From assembly GCF_009905605.1 (NCBI RefSeq), contig NZ_JAAAKZ010000001.1:1-64000 (forward strand): a DNA stretch of 64,000 nucleotides, read 5' to 3'. Positions 8,611 through 17,887 of this stretch are shown here, in pieces. A model generated the notes under the pieces. It saw only the letters and a list, made by a program, of their open reading frames with translations, was not told the DNA's origin and did no database searches. Position numbers and translations under genes: made by a program. The first letter of the stretch is position 1. The number at the start of each line of letters is the position of its first letter. The stretch comes from Runella sp. CRIBMP. GTDB taxonomy: Bacteria > Bacteroidota > Bacteroidia > Cytophagales > Spirosomataceae.

Positions 8611-9597
8611 TTAATTTTCAGATTCTTCGGCGGGCGTTTGGTCTTTGGGACGTTCGTAGATAAGTTTTCCCTTGTCATCCCATTCACTGATTAAAATTCC
8701 TTCGCCGTCTTCGTACCAATAGCGGGGATAACGTGTCACTTTCTTGCGTTGGCGTCGGTATTGGTAGTATTCATTCCAAGTACCAATCGGAAGGTCATTG
8801 TCGTATTGACCTTTTACCATTAATTGACCGCCGTCGTAATATTTGAGATAATCCCCCTTTCTTTTTCCGTAATGAATAGGAATCACTTCAAGGACTTTGG
8901 TGTGGGCAGAGTCATAATAACTGATAACTGATTCGGCAGGGAACCCGCGTGACCATTTTGTTTTGTCCAGTAAGCGGTAGTTGGCGTCGTAGGTTTCCCA
9001 ACGTCCGTCTTTGGTACCGATGTAATAATTGCCTTCCTCTACCAAGGCTCCTGAGGCATAGCGTTTGTAAGGACCGTGAAGAATAAGAGCCGATTCTTTG
9101 TCCTTGATGGCAGCTTTTGAGATGATTCGGTTGCGAGAATCGTACCAAAATACGTCAACTCCATCATATTGGCGCGGTGGACGGGTTTCTTTCAATACGT
9201 GAAATTCAATCTGGGTGATTCGGTCACCGCTTCCAGTCGAGGAAGTCATGCGAACAATAGACAACCCCTCATAATCGGTATGAAATTTCTTCTTTTTCTT
9301 GCGTTTAGCTTTTTCTGCTTTCCGGTATTCTTTGATTTTAAGGCCTAAATCAGGAATCGTTTCCGTGAAAAAGCCCACGGCGTCGGCGGGTTTTACAGCT
9401 TTTCCACCCACAGTTGCCCCAACGCTCGGGGCAGCGGTTGAAAGTCCTGCTTTTTGAAGTAAGCTATCGGCTTTAGCTTTTCTCTCCTGTAACTTTTGGG
9501 TTCGCTTATCGGTTTTTTCAGACGTTGACTGCCCATTAGAAAGCTGGAAAGAAAACAGCAGGGTGGCAAAAACCGCTGCTGGTAAGTAATTTTTCAT
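8611..9597 (-). CDS. Exported MORN/YwqK-like repeat protein
   Basis: The start at 9597 (MKNYLPAAVF) is chosen over an upstream in-frame ATG at 9651 because it begins a clean signal peptide (cleavage after LSNGQ); this gives 328 residues. A Lys/Arg-rich stretch (EKAKRKKKKKFH) is followed by repeated short beta-hairpin units of the MORN/YwqK type (GPYKRYASGALVEEGNYY, GKRKGDYLKYYDGGQLMVKG, GTWNEYY). The last residues are acidic. The function is unknown; such proteins are widespread in Bacteroidota envelopes. It lies 33 bases upstream of the TonB receptor on the same strand, but that receptor appears to have its own promoter. Confidence 0.65.
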   Translation of the reverse strand: MKNYLPAAVFATLLFSFQLSNGQSTSEKTDKRTQKLQERKAKADSLLQKAGLSTAAPSVGATVGGKAVKPADAVGFFTETIPDLGLKIKEYRKAEKAKRKKKKKFHTDYEGLSIVRMTSSTGSGDRITQIEFHVLKETRPPRQYDGVDVFWYDSRNRIISKAAIKDKESALILHGPYKRYASGALVEEGNYYIGTKDGRWETYDANYRLLDKTKWSRGFPAESVISYYDSAHTKVLEVIPIHYGKRKGDYLKYYDGGQLMVKGQYDNDLPIGTWNEYYQYRRQRKKVTRYPRYWYEDGEGILISEWDDKGKLIYERPKDQTPAEESEN

Positions 9598-9653
9598 AGT
9601 ATAAGCTAACTGCTGCAATTTCTCTTTAAGATGATGATATTCAACCTCCAAAA

Positions 9654-9695
9654 TTATACCAAACTTTTAACGCTCGATTTTATAATTTGGTATAA
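9654..9695. repeat. Inverted repeat upstream of the MORN-like gene
   Basis: TTATACCAAA at 9654-9663 and its exact complement TTTGGTATAA at 9686-9695 are separated by 22 bases, so the centres are 32 bases (about three helical turns) apart. The repeat lies between the DUF1501 gene and the MORN-like gene, both on the minus strand. There is no T run after it on either strand, so it is more likely a protein-binding site pair or an RNA hairpin than a terminator. Confidence 0.5.
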
Positions 9696-9772
9696 GGAGG
9701 ATAAATGTAATGAAAAAGAGAGAGTTAAAGCAAGAATTTTGATGCTGGTTATCGGTGAAAAGGATGGAGAGG

Positions 9773-11323
9773 TTACATTTTTACCAATCGAATTACTTTT
9801 TGACCTGCATCGCATCTTAACATACACAGATAATAGCCGGGTGTCCAATGGAGGCCGTTTATGGGAATGGTATAACTTCCATTTTGTGCCGTTCCTTCGC
9901 GCAACACCTCTATTTCTCTTCCCATCAAATCGTACAGCGCCAGCTTTATATACATCTGTTTGTTGATAGTATAGGTGATTCTAGTCAAGTCGCTAAATGG
10001 ATTGGGAAAGTTTTGTTCTAAATTAAAGTCAGGATTGGTCGCCAGCGTGGTATCGGGTACAGGTTTGAAAATAGGCACCGTTTTAAATTCCTTATTGCCC
10101 ATAATGGTCGTTGCCATGGCGCGCTCTACCCCGAGGTAGTCTTGCAATACACTGGTGTAAACTTGACGGAAGTCAAATTCGTATTTAATATCCCCGTTGC
10201 TGTCTACGTCACTTAAAACAGGATTTTTTCCAATCAATCCACCCAATACTGAATTGCCGACCACGAATAAAGGGGCCGCTGAGCCGTGGTCGGTTCCCAT
10301 GGTTCCGTTTTGGGTTACTCTTCGGCCAAATTCGGAGAAGGTCATGACGACGACTTTGTCGCCTAAGCCTCTTTTAGTCATGTCTTTTTGAAAGGCCGCG
10401 ACTGCCTCAGATACGGTTTTGAGCAGGTTGGCGTGGGTTCCCGTGGTGGTTGCGTTGGCCACTACCTGATTGGCGTGCGTATCAAAGCCCCCGATAGTTG
10501 TTAAATAAAAAGGTGTTTGTAGTCCTCCCGAAATGAGTTCTCCCACAATTTTTAACTGTGTCCCCAAATTAGTGCTGGGAAATGACGTAACGTTTTTGGT
10601 AGCATTATCCCACTTTTTCTTGATAATGTCGGAGTAAGCAACGGATTGGGAAGCCACCTGTCGCATAAATTTTAGCTCTTCGCCCGCAAGTGTGTTGGGT
10701 ATTGGGTCTGTGTCAACACTGGTGCCTTTTACCAAATTATAAAAATTGTTAGGGTCATTAAAAACGACCCCCGTAGATCCTAAATCAGACTGAATCAGGA
10801 GTGATTCTACCGCGCCTAGCTGAATAGCCATGGGCTGGTCTGGAATTTGGATTGGGAAACCTGGATAAAGTTGGGCCAGATACCGCCCCACCCAACCTTC
10901 ATCCAATACTTCGTTGGCATCAGACGCGGTTAGCCAAATATCGGTAGAACGAAAATGAGAACGGTTAGGGCTTGGATACCCCACATTTTGAACGATGCTC
11001 ATTTTTCCATTGTCGTACAGCGCTTTCAACGCGCTCATGGCGGGGTTTAGCCCCATTTGGCTGGTAAGCGGGAGTACGCTTTCTTTTTTTATGGCAATAT
11101 TTGCGCGCTTGTTATAATAAAGCGGATTCTCATAAGGCACCACCGTATTGAGGCCGTCGTTGCCGCCAGATAGTTGAACCAGCACAAAGATTTTGCCATT
11201 CGTGGCCTCCAGATTAAGCGCAAAAGGATTGTGAGCAAAGGCCTTTACTGGAATATTTCCCATCCCAAACGCCACTCCTCCCGAAATAAGACTCAGTTGT
11301 TGTATAAACTCTTTACGGTTCAT
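9773..11323 (-). CDS. DUF1501 family secreted protein with type IX sorting domain
   Basis: A protein of 516 residues. The N-terminus (MNRKEFIQQLSLISGGVAFG) resembles a twin-arginine-like export signal. The body has DUF1501 (sulfatase-like fold) motifs: VLVQLSGGNDGLNTVVP, SHFRSTDIW, TTIGGFDTHANQ, VVMTFSEFGRRVTQN and GTDHGSAAPLFVVG. Residues from about 437 (NFPNPFSDLTRITYTI) to the end form a classical type A T9SS C-terminal domain, so the protein should be secreted across the outer membrane. Its gene follows the DUF1800 gene by 24 bases; the two families are almost always paired, but their biochemical role is still unknown. Confidence 0.88.
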   Translation of the reverse strand: MNRKEFIQQLSLISGGVAFGMGNIPVKAFAHNPFALNLEATNGKIFVLVQLSGGNDGLNTVVPYENPLYYNKRANIAIKKESVLPLTSQMGLNPAMSALKALYDNGKMSIVQNVGYPSPNRSHFRSTDIWLTASDANEVLDEGWVGRYLAQLYPGFPIQIPDQPMAIQLGAVESLLIQSDLGSTGVVFNDPNNFYNLVKGTSVDTDPIPNTLAGEELKFMRQVASQSVAYSDIIKKKWDNATKNVTSFPSTNLGTQLKIVGELISGGLQTPFYLTTIGGFDTHANQVVANATTTGTHANLLKTVSEAVAAFQKDMTKRGLGDKVVVMTFSEFGRRVTQNGTMGTDHGSAAPLFVVGNSVLGGLIGKNPVLSDVDSNGDIKYEFDFRQVYTSVLQDYLGVERAMATTIMGNKEFKTVPIFKPVPDTTLATNPDFNLEQNFPNPFSDLTRITYTINKQMYIKLALYDLMGREIEVLREGTAQNGSYTIPINGLHWTPGYYLCMLRCDAGQKVIRLVKM

Positions 11324-11347
11324 ATTCTTTTCGTTATGGATAAAAAA

Positions 11348-12730
11348 CTAGGCAAGTTGAAACTCAGGGAGCCGCATTACAGCCTTAAAAAAAACTTTGA
11401 GTTGAACATCAGCGCCTGGCGTGCTGGTAGACCAATTGGCCAAAATAGTACCGCCGAGGAGTGTTCTTACGAGTGCCTCTTTTTTCTGCGCACTAAGTGG
11501 AAACTGTAAGAAGAGCGTCACAACATCGTCCACAAATTTTACGGCATCTTCGGAGGTTTTGTATGACCGGGCGTAATCAACGGGCGCACTTATGTTTTTG
11601 AATTGAACCGCTCGCGCATTACCCATCATATTGACCACGTTGTCAGAAAATCCGCCTCTTACAACAAACGTTGTGGAGTTAATCCAGTCGCGTTGGCCCA
11701 CCCATCCCTGCACACTCGGCGGGAAAAAGAGTTGCTGTTGTAGCGCCTGTGATTGTGTATATACATATGCCCAGTCGGCGGTAGGGTTCATTTGCGCGGG
11801 CGTCATGTCAAAAGCTTTTAAAATACCAATGGTCGTCTCCATGGGGCTTTTGATTTTGGCACCTTTGTAATCGGTTTTATAAAACTCGTCGCTGGTAAGC
11901 ATGAAAGATAGGACTGGACGAATTTCGTAGCTGTTTTTACGAAAAACATCGGCCATTTGCTTCACAAAACTTTCGTTGGGCTTATAAAAGATGAATTCTT
12001 TGTAAAGTTTCTGGCATATAAACTCGGCCGCTTGAGGTTTTTCCAAAATGATGTCGACAATATCACCATAGGCGAAATTGCCTGTTTTGCCCAAAAAAGT
12101 CTTCGTAGTGTTCGAAAAACGGTTGGGGTTAAAGGTGGCATTTAAACCGTTTACTTGCCAGCCCGTAAGTGCCAAAGCAGCTTGCTTGACGTCGGTTTCG
12201 GTATAATTTCCAATTCCCAAAGTAAACAACTCCATCAACTCACGAGCGTAGTTTTCGTTGGGCGTGTTGCCGCTGCTCAATCGGCCGTCCAAATAAATTA
12301 GCATGGCGGGGTCAATGGTGACTTCTTTGGTCAGTTGCCGGAAATTTCCCCATGCACTGCGCCTAAAAAGCGTATTTTGTCGGTACATGTGCTGTGGAAA
12401 ATTGACTTTGTCACGCTCAGAAACAAAATGATTATGCCAAAACAATACCATTTTTTCCCGCATGTTCAGTCTTTCTCCCAGTTGTTGGTTATACCACCAG
12501 TAGGTCATACTTCGATAACGGTCACCGTCGGCCGTGCCATTGTTGGCGACGGGGTTTTCGTTGACCCAATCACCTGGAGGAGGGGGGAGTGGAAGCGAAG
12601 CTAAAAGAGATTTCTCCACAAACTCCTCAAGCGTTGGGTAAGATAACGCTTGCTCCAAATCTTTGCGAGAATAGCCAAATAAACACCGCGAAAGCAGATG
12701 TTTAGCGTTTGATATATCCCAAACAGGCAT
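11348..12730 (-). CDS. DUF1800 family protein
   Basis: The gene encodes 460 residues. Family features are KHLLSRCLFGYSRKDLE near the N-terminus, MVLFWHNHFVSE, the NPNENYARELMELFTLG-type segment (here NTPNENYARELMELF), ALTGWQVNG and the helical C-terminal half. It is the first gene of the usual DUF1800-DUF1501 operon, with the partner 24 bases downstream. The ATG at 12730 gives no obvious signal peptide. The function is unknown in the family. Confidence 0.88.
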   Translation of the reverse strand: MPVWDISNAKHLLSRCLFGYSRKDLEQALSYPTLEEFVEKSLLASLPLPPPPGDWVNENPVANNGTADGDRYRSMTYWWYNQQLGERLNMREKMVLFWHNHFVSERDKVNFPQHMYRQNTLFRRSAWGNFRQLTKEVTIDPAMLIYLDGRLSSGNTPNENYARELMELFTLGIGNYTETDVKQAALALTGWQVNGLNATFNPNRFSNTTKTFLGKTGNFAYGDIVDIILEKPQAAEFICQKLYKEFIFYKPNESFVKQMADVFRKNSYEIRPVLSFMLTSDEFYKTDYKGAKIKSPMETTIGILKAFDMTPAQMNPTADWAYVYTQSQALQQQLFFPPSVQGWVGQRDWINSTTFVVRGGFSDNVVNMMGNARAVQFKNISAPVDYARSYKTSEDAVKFVDDVVTLFLQFPLSAQKKEALVRTLLGGTILANWSTSTPGADVQLKVFFKAVMRLPEFQLA

Positions 12731-12893
12731 AAAAGTAGTTTTTGACGTTCAAGTAGATGGTATTGGTAAAATGTATTGACAAAATTGGACAAAAAAGGTT
12801 TAAAAAACTAATACATTACTTTGTTGATTTTCAGGAATATGTATAAAATGGGGAGAGATGCTAATAAATATTCCAAACAGGCGGGGTATTTAA

Positions 12894-12901
12894 TATCTTT
12901 G
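12894..12901 (+). promoter_or_regulatory. Candidate -7 box for cutC
   Basis: TATCTTTG matches TAnnTTTG exactly and lies 74 bases before the cutC ATG in the region shared with the divergent DUF1800 gene. The -33 element is poor. Confidence 0.4.
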
Positions 12902-12975
12902 TTTAGACCTCAAAAGAGTCGAGTTGTTGTTTTAATTTTGGACTTGTTCTCATTTTTGAATTTAATTGTTTGATT

Positions 12976-13725
12976 ATGCAGGTTGAAGTTTGTGCTTTTT
13001 CGATAGAATCTTGTTTAAATGCCCAACAAGCGGGTGCGCACCGGGTAGAGTTATGTGGAGGCTTATATGAGGGCGGAACCACGCCAAGTTATGGGTTGAT
13101 TCAACGGGCTCGGTCTGTGCTTTCCATCCAACTCTATGTCATGATTCGTCCGCGCGGAGGAGATTTTTGCTATGATGAAGAAGAGCTTGAAGTAATGCGA
13201 CTGGATATTTTGGCCGCCAAAAAAAGAGGTGCTGACGGTGTAGTGTTTGGATTATTGAATCCCGACGGACGAGTTGATATTGAACAGACAAAAGCATTGG
13301 TTGCCTTGGCTAAGCCCATGGGCGTAACTTTCCACCGGGCCTTTGATGTAGCTTCCGATCCTTTGGAGGCATTGGAGGCGATTATTGAAGCGGGGGCTGA
13401 GCGTATATTGACCTCGGGTCAACAAAATACAGCGATAGAAGGCAAGAAGCTAATCAGTCAGCTAGTAGAGAGAGCAAGCGGAAGAATAGAAATAATGGCG
13501 GGGTGTGGCGTAAATGCTGACAATGCCGTGCTTTTAGCTAAGACAGGTGCAAACGCCTTACATTTAACGGGAAAAGCTGTAAGACAAGGAGCAATGACTT
13601 ATCATAAACAAGGGGTAAGTATGGCATCTGTTTTACCAGCGGATGAACACGAAATTATTTATACAAACGAGGCAAATGTTAAGAGGCTAATTGAGCGGTT
13701 AAGTGAAGAAAAAGTTAATTTTTAA
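12976..13725 (+). CDS. cutC: CutC family protein
   Basis: The ATG at 12976 (MQVEVCAFSIESCLNA) is used instead of the upstream TTG; it gives 249 residues, the family length. Conserved CutC TIM-barrel segments are visible: GAHRVELCGGLYEGGTTPS, VMIRPRGGDFCY, GADGVVFGLL, TFHRAFDVA, ERILTSGQ and IMAGCGVNADN. The family was named for copper tolerance in E. coli, but a direct copper role is doubtful; in Bacteroidota its physiological job is unclear. It is divergent from DUF1800 and 78 bases upstream of nagB. Confidence 0.93.
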   Translation: MQVEVCAFSIESCLNAQQAGAHRVELCGGLYEGGTTPSYGLIQRARSVLSIQLYVMIRPRGGDFCYDEEELEVMRLDILAAKKRGADGVVFGLLNPDGRVDIEQTKALVALAKPMGVTFHRAFDVASDPLEALEAIIEAGAERILTSGQQNTAIEGKKLISQLVERASGRIEIMAGCGVNADNAVLLAKTGANALHLTGKAVRQGAMTYHKQGVSMASVLPADEHEIIYTNEANVKRLIERLSEEKVNF

Positions 13726-13767
13726 AATTTTTTATTAATTTAACTCGCTAATTATCTTACAAGTAGC

Positions 13768-13775
13768 TACCTTTG
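13768..13775 (+). promoter_or_regulatory. Candidate -7 box for nagB
   Basis: TACCTTTG matches the TAnnTTTG consensus 28 bases before the nagB ATG, a distance that suits a short leader. The -33 region is weak. Confidence 0.4.
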
Positions 13776-13803
13776 GACGCAAAAATCACATTTTTTCTTG
13801 ATC

Positions 13804-15750
13804 ATGATTACTGAACCTTTAATGATTCAAGCCCAAACCGCTAATAGCGGTATTGTAGGTCAAGCCATTACCTACGAAAAGATTCCAACGCAGATATACG
13901 CTAATGCCAAAGACGCATCTGCGGCGGTGGCAAAAGAGATTGCTGATTTGATTCGGAGCAAACAAAAAGAAGGTAAACCTTGCGTGTTAGGGCTGGCAAC
14001 GGGCTCGTCGCCCAAAACGGTTTATGCGCAACTCATCAAAATGCACCGGGAAGAAGGGCTAAGTTTTAAGAACGTAATTTCGTTCAACTTAGACGAGTAT
14101 TATCCCATGCAGCCGGATTCGATTCACAGTTATGTTCGCTTCATGCGGGAGCAGCTTTTTGACCACGTGGATATTCCGCAAGAGAATTATTTCATCCCCG
14201 ATGGTACCGTTCCAGCAGCGATGATTGCCGATTTTGCCCATCGTTATGATAACAAAATCAACGCCATGGGAGGTATTGATTTTCAGTTGCTTGGGATTGG
14301 AGGAAATGGGCACATCGGTTTTAATGAGCCAGGTTCATTAATCAATTCCCGTACCCGTTTGATGACGCTCGACCACTCGACCCGTGCGGCAGCAGCCATG
14401 GAATTTGGTGGGCTACACCAAGTGCCCAAAAAAGCCATTACCATGGGGGTAGCGTCCATCATCAATGCCAAAAGAGTGGTGTTGTTGGCATGGGGTGAAC
14501 GCAAAGCGCCCATGATTAAGGCCGCAGTTGAAGGGCCAGTAACAGAATTGGTGCCAGCGTCGTATTTACAGGCACATCCAAATGTGGCCTTCTTTGTGGA
14601 TGAAAGAGCCGCCAACGACCTGACTCGCGTAAAAACGCCGTGGTTGGTGGATACCGTAGAGTGGGATAACTCTATGATTAAGAAGGCCGTAACTCATTTG
14701 TCGTTTACGCTGCAAAAGCCTATCCTGAAGCTTACCACTAAAGATTACAACGACAACGGGATGAGCGATATGCTGGCCGCTCATGGTTCAGCCTATGATA
14801 TCAACATCAACGTTTTCAACCAATTACAACATACCATTACGGGATGGCCAGGCGGCAAGCCCAATGCCGATGATACCCACCGTCCTGAACGGGCGCTTCC
14901 TGCCAAAAAACGGGTTATTATTTTCAGCCCGCACCCCGACGATGATATTATTTCGATGGGAGGTACTTTCCAGCGCTTGGTTGATCAGGGTCATGAAGTG
15001 CACGTAGCCTATCAAACCTCGGGAAATATTGCCGTAGCCGATGATGAGGCGTTTCGCTTCATTGATTTTGTGGTAGACTACAACCACAAGTTTGGGATTG
15101 AAAGTCAGGCAGCAATGCAGATATTTAACGATGCCAAGGCATTTTTGAAGCAGAAAAAAGACAGCGAGATTGACACCTCTGAAGTTCGATATGTAAAAGG
15201 GCTGATTCGTCGCGGAGAAGCCAAAGCTACCTGCCGTTTTGTGGGAACCGAACATTTTCACTTCCTTGACATGCCTTTCTACGAAACAGGGACAATTCAG
15301 AAAAAAGGCATTAGTGAAGCAGATGTTAAGATTATTGCCGATTTGATTGAAGAAGTGAAACCGCACCAAATCTACGCAGCTGGCGATTTTGCCGACCCGC
15401 ACGGTACGCACAAAGTGTGCTGGGATGCTATCGAGGCGGCGCTTAAGCAACTCAAGCACAAAAACTTTATGAAAGACTGCTGGGTGTGGCTGTATCGCGG
15501 TGCCTGGGCGGAGTGGGATATTCACGAAATCGAAATGGCCGTTCCCATGAGCCCCGATCAGGTTGTAAAAAAACGCTACGGAATTTTCAAACACCAATCG
15601 CAGAAAGACGGCGTAGTGTTTCAGGGAGAGGACTCTCGTGAATTTTGGCAGCGTGCCGAAGAGCGTAATAGCGGAACAGCACTTCTCTACGACCAACTGG
15701 GCTTAGCGGAGTATGAAGCCATGGAAGCATTTGTGCGTTGGCATTTTTAG
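13804..15750 (+). CDS. nagB: Glucosamine-6-phosphate deaminase fused to PIG-L (LmbE) deacetylase domain
   Basis: The ATG at 13804 gives 648 residues. Residues about 25-290 form a complete NagB domain that converts glucosamine-6-phosphate to fructose-6-phosphate and ammonia (LGLATGSSPKTVYAQLI, SFNLDEYYPM, GIGGNGHIGFNEPGS). Residues about 365-640 form a PIG-L/LmbE zinc deacetylase-like domain with FSPHPDDDIISMGGT and a downstream DPHGTHKVCWDA motif that can supply the metal histidines. This two-domain form is known in Bacteroidota. The fusion suggests deacetylation and deamination of amino-sugar phosphates, linking chitin or peptidoglycan sugar use to glycolysis. A strong terminator follows. 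Confidence 0.93.
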   Translation: MITEPLMIQAQTANSGIVGQAITYEKIPTQIYANAKDASAAVAKEIADLIRSKQKEGKPCVLGLATGSSPKTVYAQLIKMHREEGLSFKNVISFNLDEYYPMQPDSIHSYVRFMREQLFDHVDIPQENYFIPDGTVPAAMIADFAHRYDNKINAMGGIDFQLLGIGGNGHIGFNEPGSLINSRTRLMTLDHSTRAAAAMEFGGLHQVPKKAITMGVASIINAKRVVLLAWGERKAPMIKAAVEGPVTELVPASYLQAHPNVAFFVDERAANDLTRVKTPWLVDTVEWDNSMIKKAVTHLSFTLQKPILKLTTKDYNDNGMSDMLAAHGSAYDININVFNQLQHTITGWPGGKPNADDTHRPERALPAKKRVIIFSPHPDDDIISMGGTFQRLVDQGHEVHVAYQTSGNIAVADDEAFRFIDFVVDYNHKFGIESQAAMQIFNDAKAFLKQKKDSEIDTSEVRYVKGLIRRGEAKATCRFVGTEHFHFLDMPFYETGTIQKKGISEADVKIIADLIEEVKPHQIYAAGDFADPHGTHKVCWDAIEAALKQLKHKNFMKDCWVWLYRGAWAEWDIHEIEMAVPMSPDQVVKKRYGIFKHQSQKDGVVFQGEDSREFWQRAEERNSGTALLYDQLGLAEYEAMEAFVRWHF

Positions 15751-15780
15751 AAAGTGACTTTATAAAATTTTACATAGACA

Positions 15781-15820
15781 AAAGCGTTAGTTGGTCAGAA
15801 AATCAGCTAACGCTTTTTGT
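15781..15820 (+). terminator. Rho-independent terminator after nagB
   Basis: AAAGCGTTAG (15781-15790) pairs with CTAACGCTTT (15807-15816) around a 16-base loop, and the right arm runs into TTTTTG. It lies 30 bases after the nagB stop. Confidence 0.75.
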
Positions 15821-15826
15821 TTATGG

Positions 15827-15834
15827 TATCTTTG
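15827..15834 (+). promoter_or_regulatory. Candidate -7 box for the DUF486 gene
   Basis: TATCTTTG matches TAnnTTTG just after the nagB terminator and 29 bases before the ATG at 15863. No clear -33 element is seen. Confidence 0.4.
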
Positions 15835-15862
15835 TCCTAAAATCATTACCTATAGCTTTGTT

Positions 15863-16192
15863 ATGCGTACCACATTATTGCTGTTTTTATCAAACCTATT
15901 TATGACCACGGCTTGGTATTGGCATTTAAAATACAAAGACACCTCTCTCTGGAAAGTAATTTTGATTAGTTGGCTCATTGCGTTTTTTGAATATTGTATT
16001 GCAGTTCCTGCCAACCGGATCGGGTCTTATGAATTCAATGCTTTTGAACTCAAAACCATTCAGGAGGTAGTCAGCTTAACCGTCTTTGTGGGTTTTGCCG
16101 TTATTTACCTCAAAGAAGAAGTGCGGTGGAATTATTTAGTAGGCTTCGGCTTCATAGTTCTGGCCGTCTTTTTTATTTTCAAAAAATGGTAA
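15863..16192 (+). CDS. DUF486 (DMT family) small membrane protein
   Basis: The ATG at 15863 (MRTTLLLFLSNLF) fits the family; the longer frame upstream runs through the promoter and terminator. The 109-residue product has four hydrophobic segments and the DUF486 hallmarks TAWYWHLK, ISWLIAFFEYCIAVPANRIG and FELKTIQEVVSLTVFVGFA. It is an inner-membrane protein related to drug/metabolite transporters, substrate unknown. It lies 45 bases before gldG, possibly co-transcribed with it. Confidence 0.88.
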   Translation: MRTTLLLFLSNLFMTTAWYWHLKYKDTSLWKVILISWLIAFFEYCIAVPANRIGSYEFNAFELKTIQEVVSLTVFVGFAVIYLKEEVRWNYLVGFGFIVLAVFFIFKKW

Positions 16193-16237
16193 CTTCTTTT
16201 TCAAATAATTAATTATCAATTGCTTATTCGTTTTTGA

Positions 16238-17872
16238 ATGAAACAACGAATTGTAAAAATCGCGGTTTTTCTGATTGCACTTATCGGGCTGAATGTCTTG
16301 GCTTCTTTTGTGTTTTTTCGGTGGGATTTGACGGAAGAAAAACGGTATTCTATCTCGGATGCCACCAAACGATTGCTCCAAAATCTAGACGGTCAGGTGG
16401 TGGTAAAAGTTTATTTGACGGGCGATTTTCCCGCTGGATTTGAACGCCTCGAACGCGCGGTTGAGGAAACCCTTGAGTCGTTTTCGGATTATGCAGGCGC
16501 CAATATCGCCTATCGTTTTATTGAACCCAACGATCCCAAATTACAGGAAGAGCTCACACAGAAAGGGCTTATTCCAACCAATTTGTTTGCCAATGAAGAC
16601 GGAAAACGCACCGAGCGACTGGTATTTCCAGGAGCCATGCTGGTTTATGAAGGCAAAGAATATCCCGTCCAATTGTTGAAAGGAAATCAAACTGCTTCTC
16701 CCGAAGAACGGCTGAATCAGTCGTATGAAGGAGTGGAGTTTGAACTGGCGTCGGCTATTCGTCGACTGACGCTCAAGGAACACAAACGAATTGGTATTTT
16801 GGTGGGGCATACCAAAGTACCCCCGCCGCGTTTTTCAGATTTGTTGGCTACACTCCAACAAAACTATGATTTGTACTTCGACGTTCAGAATCCGGACTCT
16901 TGGGAGAAAGGCGATTTGCTTATCATTCCCAAACCCGATTTGCCCTTTACGGAAGATGAAAAATACCGACTCGACCAATTTGTGATGCGGGGCGGAAAAT
17001 TAGTGATTTTTGCCGACGGGGCGCGGGTCGACAGTGTCAGTTTGGAAGGTACATTCGCCCAGCCCTCGGCGCTGAATTTGGATGATTTACTGTTTAAATA
17101 CGGATGCCGCATCAATCAAAATCTTATCAAAGACCTTAGCTGTGCCTTACTTCCGCTCAATGTGGGCAACATGGGCGACAAACCTCAGATTAAACCCCTA
17201 CCGTGGCGGTTTTTTCCGTTGATTAATAATTTTGGCAAACACCCGATTGTCCGAAATTTAGATGCCATTTACACGCGTTTTCCTAGTAGTATCGATACCG
17301 TCGATGCGCCTGGCATTGTCAAAACACCGCTTTTGCTTACTTCCCAATACACTAAGCTTCTGAAAGCGCCTGCGTTGGTGGCCTATAATGAAGCACGTCA
17401 ACAACCAGACCCGAGAGAATATAATGCAGGTGTAAAAAATGTGGCTCTGCTCTTGGAGGGGGCTTTTTCATCGCTTTACAACAACCGTATTCTTCCCAAC
17501 GACCCGCGCATGAGTTCTTTTGTAGGACAGGGAAAACCCGCCAAAATATTGGTCGTTTCTGACGGCGATATGTTGGTCAATGACATTGATTACGCCCGAG
17601 ATGCACCTTTTCCGCTGGGGTATGACCGTTTGTCGGGAAAAACTTTTGCCAACAAAGATTTTGTTTTGTACGCCATTGATTACCTGATGGATTCTGAAGG
17701 ATTGATTACGGCGCGAAATAAACAGGTAACGTTGCGTCCGTTGGATAAAATCAGGTTGAAGGAAGAGCGAACCCAATGGCAATTGCTTAATCTATTGGCT
17801 CCATTGGTATTAATCGGACTTTTGGGGGGAGCTTGGCAATGGATTCGTAAGCGCAAATATGCCACTGGATAA
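16238..17872 (+). CDS. gldG: Gliding-motility ABC transporter component GldG
   Basis: The gene encodes 544 residues with one N-terminal membrane helix (about 8-27) and one at the C-terminus (about 520-538), with a large periplasmic region between them. Family marks are FVFFRWDLTEEKRYSIS, LDGQVVVKVYLTGDFP, FIEPND, RIGILVGH and KILVVSDGDMLVND. In Flavobacterium GldA, GldF and GldG form an ABC transporter-like complex needed for gliding. No gldF or gldA is adjacent here: the gene before it is DUF486 and a terminator follows. It indicates a gliding or T9SS-related lifestyle. Confidence 0.9.
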   Translation: MKQRIVKIAVFLIALIGLNVLASFVFFRWDLTEEKRYSISDATKRLLQNLDGQVVVKVYLTGDFPAGFERLERAVEETLESFSDYAGANIAYRFIEPNDPKLQEELTQKGLIPTNLFANEDGKRTERLVFPGAMLVYEGKEYPVQLLKGNQTASPEERLNQSYEGVEFELASAIRRLTLKEHKRIGILVGHTKVPPPRFSDLLATLQQNYDLYFDVQNPDSWEKGDLLIIPKPDLPFTEDEKYRLDQFVMRGGKLVIFADGARVDSVSLEGTFAQPSALNLDDLLFKYGCRINQNLIKDLSCALLPLNVGNMGDKPQIKPLPWRFFPLINNFGKHPIVRNLDAIYTRFPSSIDTVDAPGIVKTPLLLTSQYTKLLKAPALVAYNEARQQPDPREYNAGVKNVALLLEGAFSSLYNNRILPNDPRMSSFVGQGKPAKILVVSDGDMLVNDIDYARDAPFPLGYDRLSGKTFANKDFVLYAIDYLMDSEGLITARNKQVTLRPLDKIRLKEERTQWQLLNLLAPLVLIGLLGGAWQWIRKRKYATG

Positions 17873-17887
17873 ACGTATAAAGACATT

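Noticed and set aside
14824-15696. A 290-codon open frame on the minus strand inside nagB
   Set aside because: It is antisense to the PIG-L domain, whose motifs are intact; the antisense protein has no recognisable domain and an odd composition.
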